A stretch of DNA of 64,000 bases, taken from contig OZ255706.1 of the NCBI GenBank assembly GCA_965277025.1, forward strand, positions 3,286,001 through 3,350,000, given 5' to 3'. A program made the translations under genes and the position numbers. Origin of the DNA: Methylomarinum sp965277025. GTDB taxonomy: Bacteria; Pseudomonadota; Gammaproteobacteria; Methylococcales; Methylomonadaceae. The notes under the pieces are model-generated. The model saw nothing but the letters and a program-made list of their open reading frames with translations. It did not search any database and was not told the DNA's origin. Positions 35,197-44,317 of the stretch are shown one piece after another (position 1 is the stretch's first letter; every line of letters begins with the position of its first letter).

Positions 35197-35973
35197 CTAT
35201 TTAAGCACGGTGCCAATACGTTCGAAGGCAATGCCATTGTTTTGCAAATCCCAATTCATCCAGATGAAAAAGGCTCTGCCAACCAAGTTTTGTTCGGGCA
35301 CAAATCCCCAGTAGCGGCTGTCATTACTGTTGTCACGGTTATCCCCCATGACAAAATAATGTCCTTCAGGAACATGAAAAACCCCTTCAACAGTCGGCAC
35401 CCCATGCATGATCAGAATTTCGTGCTCGACAGGACTTAAATCTTCCAGTTTCAACTCCGCTCCGGTCATGCTGCTGCCCTGCCCGACCCCTTGATAGCGG
35501 CCCAACGAGGTTTGTTTGGCTAGTTTGCCATTGACATAGACTTTTTTGTTGTAATAGGCGATTTTATCACCCGGCAGACCAATAACACGTTTGATGTAAT
35601 CGATTTGCGGATTTTTCGGAAAACGAAACACCACAATATCGCCCCGCTCAGGTTCACCCAGTTCAATAATTTTTTCATTGATGACCGGTAGCCGGATTCC
35701 ATAGGTATATTTATTCACTAGAATAAAATCGCCAATCAATAAGGTCGGCATCATCGACCCTGAAGGAATCCTGAAAGGCTCGACCAAAAACGAGCGCAAT
35801 AACAGGACAATCAATACTACTGGAAAAAAAGACCGGGCATATTCCACCAGCAAGGGTTCTTTTTCTTCCGAAAAAGTCTGCCCCGTCGCTCTCAGGTAAA
35901 TTAAATATCCCCCCCAGACAACGCCGGTCACAACCGTCGCGGCGAGTAGAAAAAATGAAAAATCGTAATCCAT
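35197..35973 (-). CDS. lepB: Signal peptidase I
   Basis: A 258-residue LepB that removes signal peptides from exported proteins at the inner membrane. Two N-terminal membrane helices precede the catalytic serine in PSGSMMPTLLIGDF (~residue 90). The general-base lysine is in DIVVFRFPKNPQIDYIKRVIGLPGD (~residue 145). The C-terminal MGDNRDNSNDSRYWG box is present. It lies 24 bases after lepA on the same strand. Confidence 0.96.
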   Translation of the reverse strand: MDYDFSFFLLAATVVTGVVWGGYLIYLRATGQTFSEEKEPLLVEYARSFFPVVLIVLLLRSFLVEPFRIPSGSMMPTLLIGDFILVNKYTYGIRLPVINEKIIELGEPERGDIVVFRFPKNPQIDYIKRVIGLPGDKIAYYNKKVYVNGKLAKQTSLGRYQGVGQGSSMTGAELKLEDLSPVEHEILIMHGVPTVEGVFHVPEGHYFVMGDNRDNSNDSRYWGFVPEQNLVGRAFFIWMNWDLQNNGIAFERIGTVLK

Positions 35974-35997
35974 AAATGATCCAGAATAAGAGTTAAA

Positions 35998-37797
35998 TCA
36001 GTCTTTTTTGACTTGCAAGACGGCGAGAAAGGCTTCTTGAGGAATCTCGATACTACCGACTTGCTTCATGCGTTTTTTACCTGCTTTTTGTTTTTCCAGC
36101 AGTTTTTTCTTACGAGAAATATCCCCACCATAACATTTGGCGGTAACATTTTTACGCATTGCCTTGACGGTTGAACGAGCGATAATTTTTGAGCCAATGG
36201 CCGCCTGAATAGCCACTTCATACATTTGCCTTGGAATCAGATCCTTCATTTTTTCGACCAAATCACGGCCTCGAGACTGACTCAGGTCCCTGTGCACAAT
36301 AATCGACAGCGCATCGACTTTTTCACCATTGATCAAAATATCGAGTTTCACCAACGGTGATGGCTCGAAACGCACAAACTCATACTCGAATGACGCATAG
36401 CCGCGACTGACCGACTTCAACCGGTCAAAAAAGTCCAGCACTACCTCACTCATTGGCATTTCATAATTCAGAGCGACCTGACTGGCCGTATATTGCATGT
36501 TTTTTTGTACACCGCGCTTTTCAATACATAAATTGATTACATTACCCAAATATTCCTGTGGTACCAAAATATTGGCCATGATGATGGGTTCGCGAATTTC
36601 GGTGATCGAGCCTGCATCGGGTAATTTGGCCGGATTATCCACCATAAGCACTTCCCCGGAATGCAGTTCTACCTCATAAATCACTGTTGGAGCGGTGGTG
36701 ATCAGGTCAATATTGTATTCACGCTCTAAACGCTCTTGCACAATCTCCATGTGCAACATACCTAAAAAACCGCAGCGAAAACCAAAGCCCAATGCCTGTG
36801 ATGTTTCCGGCTCAAAATGCAAGGCGGCATCATTCAAACGCAACTTGTCCAAGGCTTCGCGCATATTGCCATAATCATCAGAGCTGATGGGATACAAGCC
36901 AGCAAACACTCGCGGTTGGACTTTTTCAAACCCGGGTAATTGTTCTGCTGCCGGACGATCGGCCGCAGTGATGGTATCGCCCACCGGGGCGCCAAAAATA
37001 TCCTTGATGCCAGCAACGACAAAACCGACTTCGCCGGTATTTAAAACATCTTTTTCGAGTTGTTTAGGCGTATAGACACCCACCTTTTCCGCCAGAAACG
37101 TCTTTCCTGTCGACATGACGGTGATTTTTTGTTTTCGGCGCAAGGTTCCATTGACGATTCTGACCAGCGATACCACACCTAAATAGTTATCAAACCAGGA
37201 ATCGATAATCAAAGCTTGCAATGGCTCGTCTTCTTTCCCCGCAGGAGCAGGGATTTTTTCCACTAATTGCTGTAAAACCGCTTCGACACCTAATCCCGTT
37301 TTAGCGCTGATTTTCAATGCTTCATCAGCCGGAATACCAATCACATCCTCAATTTCGGCCATGACTTTCTCAGGGTCTGCCGAAGGCAAATCAATCTTGT
37401 TCAACACCGGAACCACTTCAAGCCCTTGTTCGATAGCGGTATAACAATTCGCTACACTTTGCGCCTCGACCCCTTGGGCTGCATCCACTACCAGCAAGGC
37501 GCCTTCACAGGCTGCCAGAGAACGTGACAATTCATAAGAAAAATCCACATGTCCCGGCGTATCGATAAAATTGAGCTGATAAACTTCACCATCTTTGGCT
37601 TTGTAGTGCAGGGTTACACTCTGCGCCTTGATAGTTATTCCCCGTTCCCGCTCAAGATCCATGGAGTCCAGCACCTGACTTTCCATTTCGCGTTCCGTCA
37701 AGCCACCACAAATCTGGATAAACCGATCAGCCAAGGTGGATTTACCATGATCGATATGGGCAATGATTGAGAAATTTCGAATGTTTTTTTGATCCAC
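35998..37797 (-). CDS. lepA: Elongation factor 4 (LepA)
   Basis: A 599-residue translational GTPase that acts on stalled or initiating ribosomes. Visible motifs are IIAHIDHGKSTLADR (G1), DTPGHVDFSYEVSR-type DTPGHVDFSYELSR (G3) and NKIDLPSADP (G4). The LepA-specific C-terminal domain ends near SIEIPQEAFLAVLQVKKD. It heads the lepA-lepB part of the operon. In many relatives mucD lies between rseB and lepA; here there is only a 216-base gap. Confidence 0.97.
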   Translation of the reverse strand: MDQKNIRNFSIIAHIDHGKSTLADRFIQICGGLTEREMESQVLDSMDLERERGITIKAQSVTLHYKAKDGEVYQLNFIDTPGHVDFSYELSRSLAACEGALLVVDAAQGVEAQSVANCYTAIEQGLEVVPVLNKIDLPSADPEKVMAEIEDVIGIPADEALKISAKTGLGVEAVLQQLVEKIPAPAGKEDEPLQALIIDSWFDNYLGVVSLVRIVNGTLRRKQKITVMSTGKTFLAEKVGVYTPKQLEKDVLNTGEVGFVVAGIKDIFGAPVGDTITAADRPAAEQLPGFEKVQPRVFAGLYPISSDDYGNMREALDKLRLNDAALHFEPETSQALGFGFRCGFLGMLHMEIVQERLEREYNIDLITTAPTVIYEVELHSGEVLMVDNPAKLPDAGSITEIREPIIMANILVPQEYLGNVINLCIEKRGVQKNMQYTASQVALNYEMPMSEVVLDFFDRLKSVSRGYASFEYEFVRFEPSPLVKLDILINGEKVDALSIIVHRDLSQSRGRDLVEKMKDLIPRQMYEVAIQAAIGSKIIARSTVKAMRKNVTAKCYGGDISRKKKLLEKQKAGKKRMKQVGSIEIPQEAFLAVLQVKKD

Positions 37798-37963
37798 GTA
37801 TGTACTTGTCTGTCCAGAAGATTGTAAGATGAATACAGAAAGGCTGTAATCGATGTTGAAACCGGATGATTATATCAGAATAGTGCAGAAGTTGGTCGGC
37901 TAAACACGGAGGAAGAAAAACACCATACGCAGGGAAGCGAAAATCAAATTTCCGGTTTTCGGG

Positions 37964-37991
37964 CGCTGACAGTATGGTTGATTTGTCAGCG
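37964..37991. repeat. Dispersed palindrome between lepA and rseB
   Basis: The arms CGCTGAC and GTCAGCG enclose AGTATGGTTGATTT. The same pattern (GCTGA, ATGGATGATTTG, TCAGC) lies after fliA (534-575) and, inverted, at the start of the array at 50674-50704. It is 23 bases downstream of the rseB stop, so it may act as a transcription or mRNA end signal. Confidence 0.6.
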
Positions 37992-38013
37992 ATCCCCCCA
38001 AACAGGTGAAGCG

Positions 38014-38967
38014 TTATTTTAGCGCAACACCATCTGCAATCATTTCAACCGTTTTGGCAGGTACTTTGCCCAAAACGACAAGTAATTTATTATTGTCGAG
38101 CAAGCGAGTAATAGAATTCACACTCCCCAAATGCGTTTGACTGTTTCCCAACGAACCATCGGCCTCATCCAAGTAAATCGATACCGATGCCAATCCATCA
38201 CTGAGAACCAGGTGCGATACAGATTGCTCCGCCCCTTCATGTAACGGCCTGATAGAAAAAGATTTTTTATGAAATCCTGCAGGAATATTGTGCAAGGTAA
38301 ACGGTATGTGTTTCGGCATTAGTGACGGCTCTTGGCTCTGCGTCAACAAATATTCCTCGTTTTCATCCTCAGAAGCTGACATCATTAAAAACGGAATCGA
38401 TTCAGGCAGACTTAATTGTGTGAACATCACCTGTTCAAGCACTTTCCCGCTTAGGTCCAGCATTTCGATTTTTAACGGCAAAAAGACTTCACTATCAACC
38501 CAGAAACGCCAGGCATAACGTAAATCATCGCGAGGTATGACATCGATACGCCGACAGGCTCGCATGGCGACCACTTCATTGCCTTTTGATTCGATTTGAT
38601 AGTTTTCCAGCAATGCCGGAATATTTTCAGGCAAATCCACCAAAAAAGAATGGCTCAACGATTGGTGTTCGACTATTTTATTCCCCGTGGCTTTGAACAC
38701 ACATCGTACCGTCCCCGCTTCCCGAATCACTTCACGCAGCGGTGAATTCAAAGAAAATAACTGTTCCTGCTCCCGGCCATCACTGGCGGCATGCCGATAA
38801 TTGACGACATCCAGCACATCATTTTCCATAAAAACCACAATCCCCTGATAATTCAGGTTATGCATGGCCTGATGCATATTTTTCAAATAATCAATGGGAG
38901 CGAGATTATCGGCGTTGGCAACAGTGATACAAAAAAACAACAACCCCAAAAAAGACTTTTTCAACAC
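38014..38967 (-). CDS. rseB: Sigma-E regulatory protein RseB (MucB)
   Basis: A 317-residue periplasmic protein with a signal peptide (LLFFCITVANADN) and the MucB/RseB two-domain fold. It binds RseA and shields it from DegS, and senses lipopolysaccharide or lipoproteins. Motifs include YLKNMHQAMHNLNYQGIVVFM near the N-terminus and VSHLVLSDGLASVSIYLD towards the C-terminus. It follows rseA after one base. The expected mucD protease gene does not follow. Confidence 0.93.
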   Translation of the reverse strand: MLKKSFLGLLFFCITVANADNLAPIDYLKNMHQAMHNLNYQGIVVFMENDVLDVVNYRHAASDGREQEQLFSLNSPLREVIREAGTVRCVFKATGNKIVEHQSLSHSFLVDLPENIPALLENYQIESKGNEVVAMRACRRIDVIPRDDLRYAWRFWVDSEVFLPLKIEMLDLSGKVLEQVMFTQLSLPESIPFLMMSASEDENEEYLLTQSQEPSLMPKHIPFTLHNIPAGFHKKSFSIRPLHEGAEQSVSHLVLSDGLASVSIYLDEADGSLGNSQTHLGSVNSITRLLDNNKLLVVLGKVPAKTVEMIADGVALK

Positions 38968-38968
38968 C

Positions 38969-39541
38969 TTATTGACCCTGATTCAAGCTGGCTGTCTGCA
39001 CATAAGGCCGTAACCCCATATTGGATGCAACGAAAACCCGGTTGCTGTGGGCGTATAAATAACCCTGTAATTGTTTCTGGGTATGATTGAATTGCATACT
39101 CAAGGGTTTTCTGAAATGGCTGGCGGCCAACGTTACCGGTTGGTTCACAGTTTTTTCCTGCTCCATTTTCGCCATTTGCACAGATCGGTTATCGATACTG
39201 TCATCCTGCTGTTTTATTAAATGCGGTGTAACAACAGCAACACCCGCCAAGGTAGCGGCAATGGCAGCCGCTTTTACGTAATAGCGAATTTTTTGTTTAC
39301 GTGGATGAAGATGAATCACCTCTTGTTTTACCGCATCGCTTACCCTGTTTACCATAGATACAGGTCGCTGAATACTGGTCACGGTTCGAATCACTTGTCC
39401 AATCACTTGATAGCGTAACAGTTTACTTTCAATCTGACTGTTTTTACGCATGGCTTCTAATAATGACAAGGCCTGCTGCTGATCAAGCTCATCATCGATA
39501 AACTGTGAGATTGTTAGGTCGACATCTTGTTGTTCTTGCAT
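38969..39541 (-). CDS. rseA: Anti-sigma-E factor RseA (MucA)
   Basis: A 190-residue membrane anti-sigma factor. The N-terminal cytoplasmic part matches the RseA N-domain (LTISQFIDDELDQQQALSLLEAM). One membrane helix follows near residues 91-108 (AAAIAATLAGVAVVTPHLI), then a periplasmic tail. It sequesters RpoE until cut by DegS and RseP. The start overlaps the rpoE stop by one base (39541). Confidence 0.93.
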   Translation of the reverse strand: MQEQQDVDLTISQFIDDELDQQQALSLLEAMRKNSQIESKLLRYQVIGQVIRTVTSIQRPVSMVNRVSDAVKQEVIHLHPRKQKIRYYVKAAAIAATLAGVAVVTPHLIKQQDDSIDNRSVQMAKMEQEKTVNQPVTLAASHFRKPLSMQFNHTQKQLQGYLYAHSNRVFVASNMGLRPYVQTASLNQGQ

Positions 39542-40146
39542 TAAAAAACACCTTTGTTATCAAGCAGTGGAGCTAATTTTTTATCAATTGATTCCCGCGC
39601 CCTGAAAATGCGGGATCTTACCGTACCTACAGGGCATTCCATCGCCCCGGCAATTTCTTCATAGCTCATTCCTTCAAATTCCCTGAGCGTAATCGCAGTA
39701 CGCATATCTTCGGGTAACTGATCGATGGCTTCACGGATCGCTTCGACAATCTGATCATTCATCAATTCATTATCCGGCGTCTCCATGCCTTTTAGCTGCG
39801 GCGCATTTTCCACCTGTTCAGCATCTTGCACATCCACTTCATAATCTGAATGCCTGCGATTTCTCGACATCAGATAATTCTTTGCCGTATTGATCGCGAT
39901 ACGATACAACCAGGTATAAAAAGCGCTGTCCCCGCGAAAGTTGCCCAACGCCCGATAAGCTTTGATAAAAGCCTCCTGCGCCACGTCCTGAGCCTCGCTG
40001 GGGTCTTTGACAAAGCGGTTGACCAGTTGAATTATCCGGTGCTGATATTTAAGCACCAGCAAATCAAAAGCCGCTTTGTCGCCTTGTTGAACCCGCGCCA
40101 CCAGCTCTTTGTCCAGATCAGTATTGGTTCTTGGTTGATCGTTCAC
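39541..40146 (-). CDS. rpoE: Envelope-stress sigma factor RpoE (AlgU)
   Basis: A 201-residue ECF sigma factor. Region 2 includes YQHRIIQLVNRFVKDPSEAQDVAQEAFIKAYRAL. Region 4 includes REFEGMSYEEIAGAMECPVGTVRSRIFRARE. It is first in an rpoE-rseA-rseB operon and responds to envelope stress. It lies back to back with nadB, the conserved nadB/algU arrangement, but IS-D now separates them, leaving only 80 bases of native upstream DNA. I could not find a convincing sigma-E autoregulatory promoter in those bases. Confidence 0.97.
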   Translation of the reverse strand: MNDQPRTNTDLDKELVARVQQGDKAAFDLLVLKYQHRIIQLVNRFVKDPSEAQDVAQEAFIKAYRALGNFRGDSAFYTWLYRIAINTAKNYLMSRNRRHSDYEVDVQDAEQVENAPQLKGMETPDNELMNDQIVEAIREAIDQLPEDMRTAITLREFEGMSYEEIAGAMECPVGTVRSRIFRARESIDKKLAPLLDNKGVF

Positions 40147-40236
40147 ACTATTCTTTCATGTTTGGAATGGACAGAATTAAACCCTATTAGTTCGGTGATT
40201 ACAAAAAAATATGACAATCCAGGAGCGACTTTCCCT

Positions 40237-41832
40237 CAGGACGACGTCATCTAAATCGCCTCTCCCCCGGCCACACCTTAACCAGCCTGATCCAAGGCCT
40301 TGGCGTAGTGAGGTTTCCCGGCTTGAAGCGGGATATTCGGTCGATTGGGCTGCAAAAAGCCGCCGAATGGCGGTTTGCCATGGTCATTGGCCATACCGGG
40401 GCCTGGCCGATCACCGTCGGCCCCGATGACGACCTGGGCCGGCCGTGTCAGCGCAGGAAGACAGCGAGCGCCTGCGCAGGATGGGCCGCAAAATGGCGGA
40501 TCATGCTGGCGATGGATTGCCGCGGCTGACGGATCAGGCGACGCAGCAGGCCGATGACGGCGTTTCGCAGGCAGGCGAGCACCTGGGGGCCATGGCCCTT
40601 TCGAACCTGGCAGCGGTCCTCATCGAACGTGACATCGCGGACCCAATGGAGGCGGTTCTCGATACTCCAGTGCCCCCGGTTGAGGGCCAGCAGTTGCCCG
40701 GGGTCGGCCTGTTCCGGGGTGAGATCAGTGATGCAGAAGATCTGTTCTGTGCGTGTCCTGCCGGTCTTGGACACGGTGACCTGGCGTTCGATCCGGCAGA
40801 CCTGGCCCACATGGGGGAAATCGAGATAGGCATTGAGCGCAACGGTGGTGCGAAGGGTGCGCTGCTCGATCCGACCGTGTCCCTTGTCCACCGTGGTGTG
40901 CTCAGGGGGGAATGGATTCCCGGTCGAAAGCCTTGAGATCGTTGGCCAGGGTTTTCTGGTTGTCCTTGACCGTGAACAGGTAGTGCGCGCCCTTTTCCTC
41001 GACCAGGAAGCGGGCGGTCTCGCGTTGGGTGTGGAGCGCATCGGCGGTGACCACACGCCCCTCGATGGAGAGGGGATCGAGCAGCTCCCGCAGGGCCGGG
41101 ATCTCATTACTCTTGGTCTCGACCGCGCGCTGTGCCAGGACGGTGCCCTGCCGAGGGAACAGGGCGGCGAGCAGGTGCGTCTGGCGGCCATCGCCCCGGC
41201 GAGCGCCCTTGAGGGTCTTGCCGTCGATGGCCAGGGGTTCGTCGGCCGGTGCGCTGGCCTGGACCCAGGCGGAAAAGGCCTGCTCCAGCGCCACCGGCTC
41301 CACCTGCTGGAGCACGCGGCGGAAGGTGGGCTCGGAGGGGGCGACGAAGCGTTGCTGTCTGCGATCGAAATAGGCCCGCAGGCGCTTGAGCTGCGTCCGG
41401 GTCAGGCGGGCGGCGTACTCACTGATGGCCAGATAGCCCCGGGCGCCGGCCAGGGTGGCCGCCAGGGCGATGGTCAGCACCGTCGGCAGGGGGTGCAGCT
41501 GACGGCGTCCACCGCGGGGTTCGGGTAAGTGGCCCAGCTATTCGCGCAATTGGGCCATCTCCAGGTCGCTCAGATCGATCTTCTGCATCGGGGTGCTCCA
41601 ATCGTGCATCGGGGTGCTCCAATCGGGGTGAGGGATCGGGTGGCGCAGCCAGTGGCGCGCCCGCTCATGGCGCTGTATCGGTCGCACGATGACATCGGAC
41701 AGCGGTAGGGATCATGGTAAATCCACTTCGATCATGGTGATTGAATTCAAGCATGATCTGAGGTGAACGTCCAGCAATTATCCAATAGTGCAGGCTTGTC
41801 AGTGGGTTAGCGGATTAGATGACGTGGCCCTG
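40237..41832 (-). mobile_element. IS-D, GC-rich ISAs1-family element between rpoE and nadB
   Basis: The 18-bp ends CAGGACGACGTCATCTAA and CAGGGCCACGTCATCTAA (inverse of the right end) are flanked by the 10-bp duplication GACTTTCCCT (40227-40236 and 41833-41842). The base composition is clearly richer in G and C than the surrounding DNA, so the element probably came from another host. Near its right end a ~19-base unit (GCATCGGGGTGCTCCAATC) is repeated in tandem. Confidence 0.9.
40448..41588 (-). pseudogene. ISAs1-family transposase, frameshift plus in-frame TAG
   Basis: The frame starts MQKIDLSDLEMAQLRE at 41588, hits TAG (expected TGG) and resumes LGHLPEPRGGRRQLHPLPTVL into the ISAs1-type body (EPLAIDGKTLKGA and ETKSNEIPALRELLD). 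It shifts at six G (40905-40910), one base more than needed, and continues STGNPFPPEHTTVDKGHGRIE to the C-terminus (NRGHWSIENRLHWVRDVTFDEDR). Corrected, it would be ~379 residues. The DDE residues are in AIDGKTLKGA, VTADALHTQ and SIENRLHW. It is probably inactive. Confidence 0.85.
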
Positions 41833-41908
41833 GACTTTCCCTCTTCGAAGATAGCATGAACCGACTTCAAACTGATATGATAGATTTTTTAATTCTACTG
41901 ACCTGATT

Positions 41909-43540
41909 GTGTCTCAGCTAAGAAAAACCAATTATTACGATGTACTGATCATCGGCAGTGGTGGCGCAGGCCTGACCCTGGCACTTAAATTAGCTGAAAG
42001 TGCTTCGGTTGCCGTACTGTCCAAATTTGCCCTGACCGAAGGCAGCACCTATTATGCTCAAGGGGGAATTTCAGCCGTTTTGGATGAACATGACTCCATT
42101 GAGTCGCATATTCAGGACACCTTGATTGCCGGCGCCGGTCTGTGCGATCCAGATATTGTCAGCCTGACCGTCTCACAAGGCCGACAAAGTATTGAATGGT
42201 TGCGAGACCAAGGCGTTCGTTTCACCCAGGAAAAAGACAAACAAGGCCACTCCCACTTACACCTTAACCGTGAAGGCGGCCATTCTCACCGGCGCATCGC
42301 ACATATTGCCGATGCCACCGGTAAAGCAGTTGCCACTACCCTGATTGATCAGGCCAGACAGCATCAAAACATCACACTGCTGGAATATCACAATGCGGTG
42401 GAATTGATCAGTGCTCACAAACTGGGATTAAAAGAGCAACGGATTCTTGGTGCTTATGTGTTAAACAGCCGCACGGACACTATTGAAACCATTGCCGCCA
42501 AATGTACCGTTTTGGCTACCGGTGGGGCCAGCAAGGTCTATTTGTATTCCACCAACCCTCACATTTCCACCGGCGATGGCATTGCCCTGGCCTGGCGTTC
42601 GGGTTGCCGAATCAGCAACATGGAATTCATGCAATTTCACCCCACCTGTCTGTATCACCCCAATGCCCGGTCATTTCTGATCAGCGAGGCAGTGCGTGGT
42701 GAAGGTGCGCGTCTGGTCTTACCGGATGGCTCGCCCTTCATGCAGAAATACGATGAACGCCTGGAACTGGCTCCACGGGACATCGTCGCCCGGGCTATCG
42801 ATCATGAAATAAAAAAACACGGTCTTGATTGTGTTTATCTGGACATCACGCATAAATCCAAAGAATTTTTACAAGAACACTTTCCAACCATTTATAAAAC
42901 CTGTCTGGATTTTGATATCGATATCAGCAAAGATCCGATTCCCGTTGTACCGGCAGCCCACTACACTTGTGGAGGCGTACTGACCGACAGCTTTGCCCGC
43001 ACCGATATCGCCAATCTTTATGCTATTGGCGAAGTTGCTTGTACGGGCCTTCATGGCGCTAACCGCATGGCCAGCAATTCACTTCTTGAGTGTCTGGTCT
43101 TCGCCGACCGCGCCAGTCAGGATATCAACCGCATTTTGCCTGATATCAGCAAACCGCCGACATTGCCCGGATGGGATGAATCACAAGTTACCGATTCGGA
43201 TGAAGAAGTCGTCATTTCACATAACTGGGATGAACTACGTCGATTTATGTGGGATTATGTCGGTATTGTACGCACAACAAAAAGACTGACGCGCGCCATG
43301 AATCGTTTGAAACTGTTAAAAGAAGAAATTGCCGAATATTATGGTCAATTTCGTGTCAGCAGTGATTTACTGGAATTACGCAACCTGGTGACTGTCGCTG
43401 AACTGATTATTCGTTGCGCTCAACAGCGAAAAGAAAGTCGTGGTCTGCATTACATCAAAGATTATCCCGAGCCAGACAACTCCAGACCACATGAAAATAC
43501 TATTTTAACCCCTGACAACTATACTCCCCGCAAAAAGTAG
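41909..43540 (+). CDS. nadB: L-aspartate oxidase
   Basis: A 543-residue flavoprotein that oxidises aspartate to iminoaspartate, the first step of de novo NAD synthesis. The FAD motif IIGSGGAGLTLALKLAE is at the N-terminus. The substrate and flavin regions YYAQGGISAVLDEHDS and HYTCGGV follow, then the C-terminal helical domain. The start is GTG at 41909. It diverges from rpoE, and the 10-bp duplication of IS-D ends 66 bases upstream, so its promoter region is squeezed. A Nudix gene follows after 3 bases. Confidence 0.96.
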   Translation: MSQLRKTNYYDVLIIGSGGAGLTLALKLAESASVAVLSKFALTEGSTYYAQGGISAVLDEHDSIESHIQDTLIAGAGLCDPDIVSLTVSQGRQSIEWLRDQGVRFTQEKDKQGHSHLHLNREGGHSHRRIAHIADATGKAVATTLIDQARQHQNITLLEYHNAVELISAHKLGLKEQRILGAYVLNSRTDTIETIAAKCTVLATGGASKVYLYSTNPHISTGDGIALAWRSGCRISNMEFMQFHPTCLYHPNARSFLISEAVRGEGARLVLPDGSPFMQKYDERLELAPRDIVARAIDHEIKKHGLDCVYLDITHKSKEFLQEHFPTIYKTCLDFDIDISKDPIPVVPAAHYTCGGVLTDSFARTDIANLYAIGEVACTGLHGANRMASNSLLECLVFADRASQDINRILPDISKPPTLPGWDESQVTDSDEEVVISHNWDELRRFMWDYVGIVRTTKRLTRAMNRLKLLKEEIAEYYGQFRVSSDLLELRNLVTVAELIIRCAQQRKESRGLHYIKDYPEPDNSRPHENTILTPDNYTPRKK

Positions 43541-43543
43541 CCT

Positions 43544-43981
43544 ATGCCTCGCCCTGTAACCCCGTTAATCGCAGCCGATGTCATTATTGAACTGACCGAC
43601 CAGCCTGGAGCCCCGATCGTATTGATCGAACGCGCCTACCCGCCATTAGGCTGGGCCATTCCTGGTGGTTTCGTTGATGTAGGTGAAACGGTTGAACAGG
43701 CCGCCATCAGGGAAGCCAAAGAAGAAATCACACTGGATGTAAAATTACATGCTTTATTAGGGCTTTATTCCAATCCCGATCGAGATCCACGCGGCCACAC
43801 GGTAACCGCTGTCTATGTCGCCCGGGCTCAAGGCTTACCAGTCGCGGCCGATGACGCCAAAAATTGCCAGCTGTTTACACTGGACAAGCTACCGGATCAA
43901 CTGGTGTTTGATCACGCTTTGGTCCTGGCTGACTACCTTAATTTCAAGAAAACAGGCCAGGTTGCACCTTTACGTCCTTGA
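43544..43981 (+). CDS. Nudix hydrolase
   Basis: A 145-residue Nudix protein. The Nudix box reads GGFVDVGETVEQAAIREAKEEITL (G-x5-E-x7-RE-x2-EE pattern, ~residues 42-64). It hydrolyses a nucleoside diphosphate linked to another group; the substrate cannot be told from sequence. Being 3 bases after nadB it is probably cotranscribed, so an ADP-ribose or NAD-related substrate is a reasonable guess. It converges with tusA. Confidence 0.9.
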   Translation: MPRPVTPLIAADVIIELTDQPGAPIVLIERAYPPLGWAIPGGFVDVGETVEQAAIREAKEEITLDVKLHALLGLYSNPDRDPRGHTVTAVYVARAQGLPVAADDAKNCQLFTLDKLPDQLVFDHALVLADYLNFKKTGQVAPLRP

Positions 43982-44006
43982 GACAATCGCTGATTGATCC
44001 ATACTT

Positions 44007-44243
44007 TCAGGCAGCTTTTTTTCGGATAAAGAAAACCTGTACATTTTCCTGTTTGTTATATTCGATCATCTGATGTCCAGCCTGATCGATAAAAACGCCA
44101 AAATCCAGATGCGCGGCAGGGTCGGTTGCAATCACTTTGACGATTTGACCATTCTCCATGGTCATTAACGCTTTTTTCAATCGCAACAACGGTAACGGGC
44201 AATTCAATCCGCTGGCATCTACTTCAACGTCAAACTCAGTCAT
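44007..44243 (-). CDS. tusA: TusA-family sulfurtransferase
   Basis: A 78-residue sulfur carrier with the CPxP motif (SGLNCPLPLLRLKKAL), the cysteine being near residue 15. TusA accepts persulfide sulfur from IscS and hands it on for tRNA 2-thiouridine or for molybdenum cofactor pathways. It lies between the Nudix gene and cysG, facing away from cysG. It could also be a YedF/SirA-like paralogue; the short, single-domain form fits TusA. Confidence 0.85.
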   Translation of the reverse strand: MTEFDVEVDASGLNCPLPLLRLKKALMTMENGQIVKVIATDPAAHLDFGVFIDQAGHQMIEYNKQENVQVFFIRKKAA

Positions 44244-44317
44244 CGCCTATAATTTTCCTGATATCTTTAAAGGAGCGCATATAATACCATCTATAACATA
44301 ACCTTCTATAGAGACGA

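Noticed and set aside
40147..40226. Sigma-E autoregulatory promoter before rpoE
   Set aside because: A GAACT occurs, but no -10 with suitable spacing follows; too weak to report.
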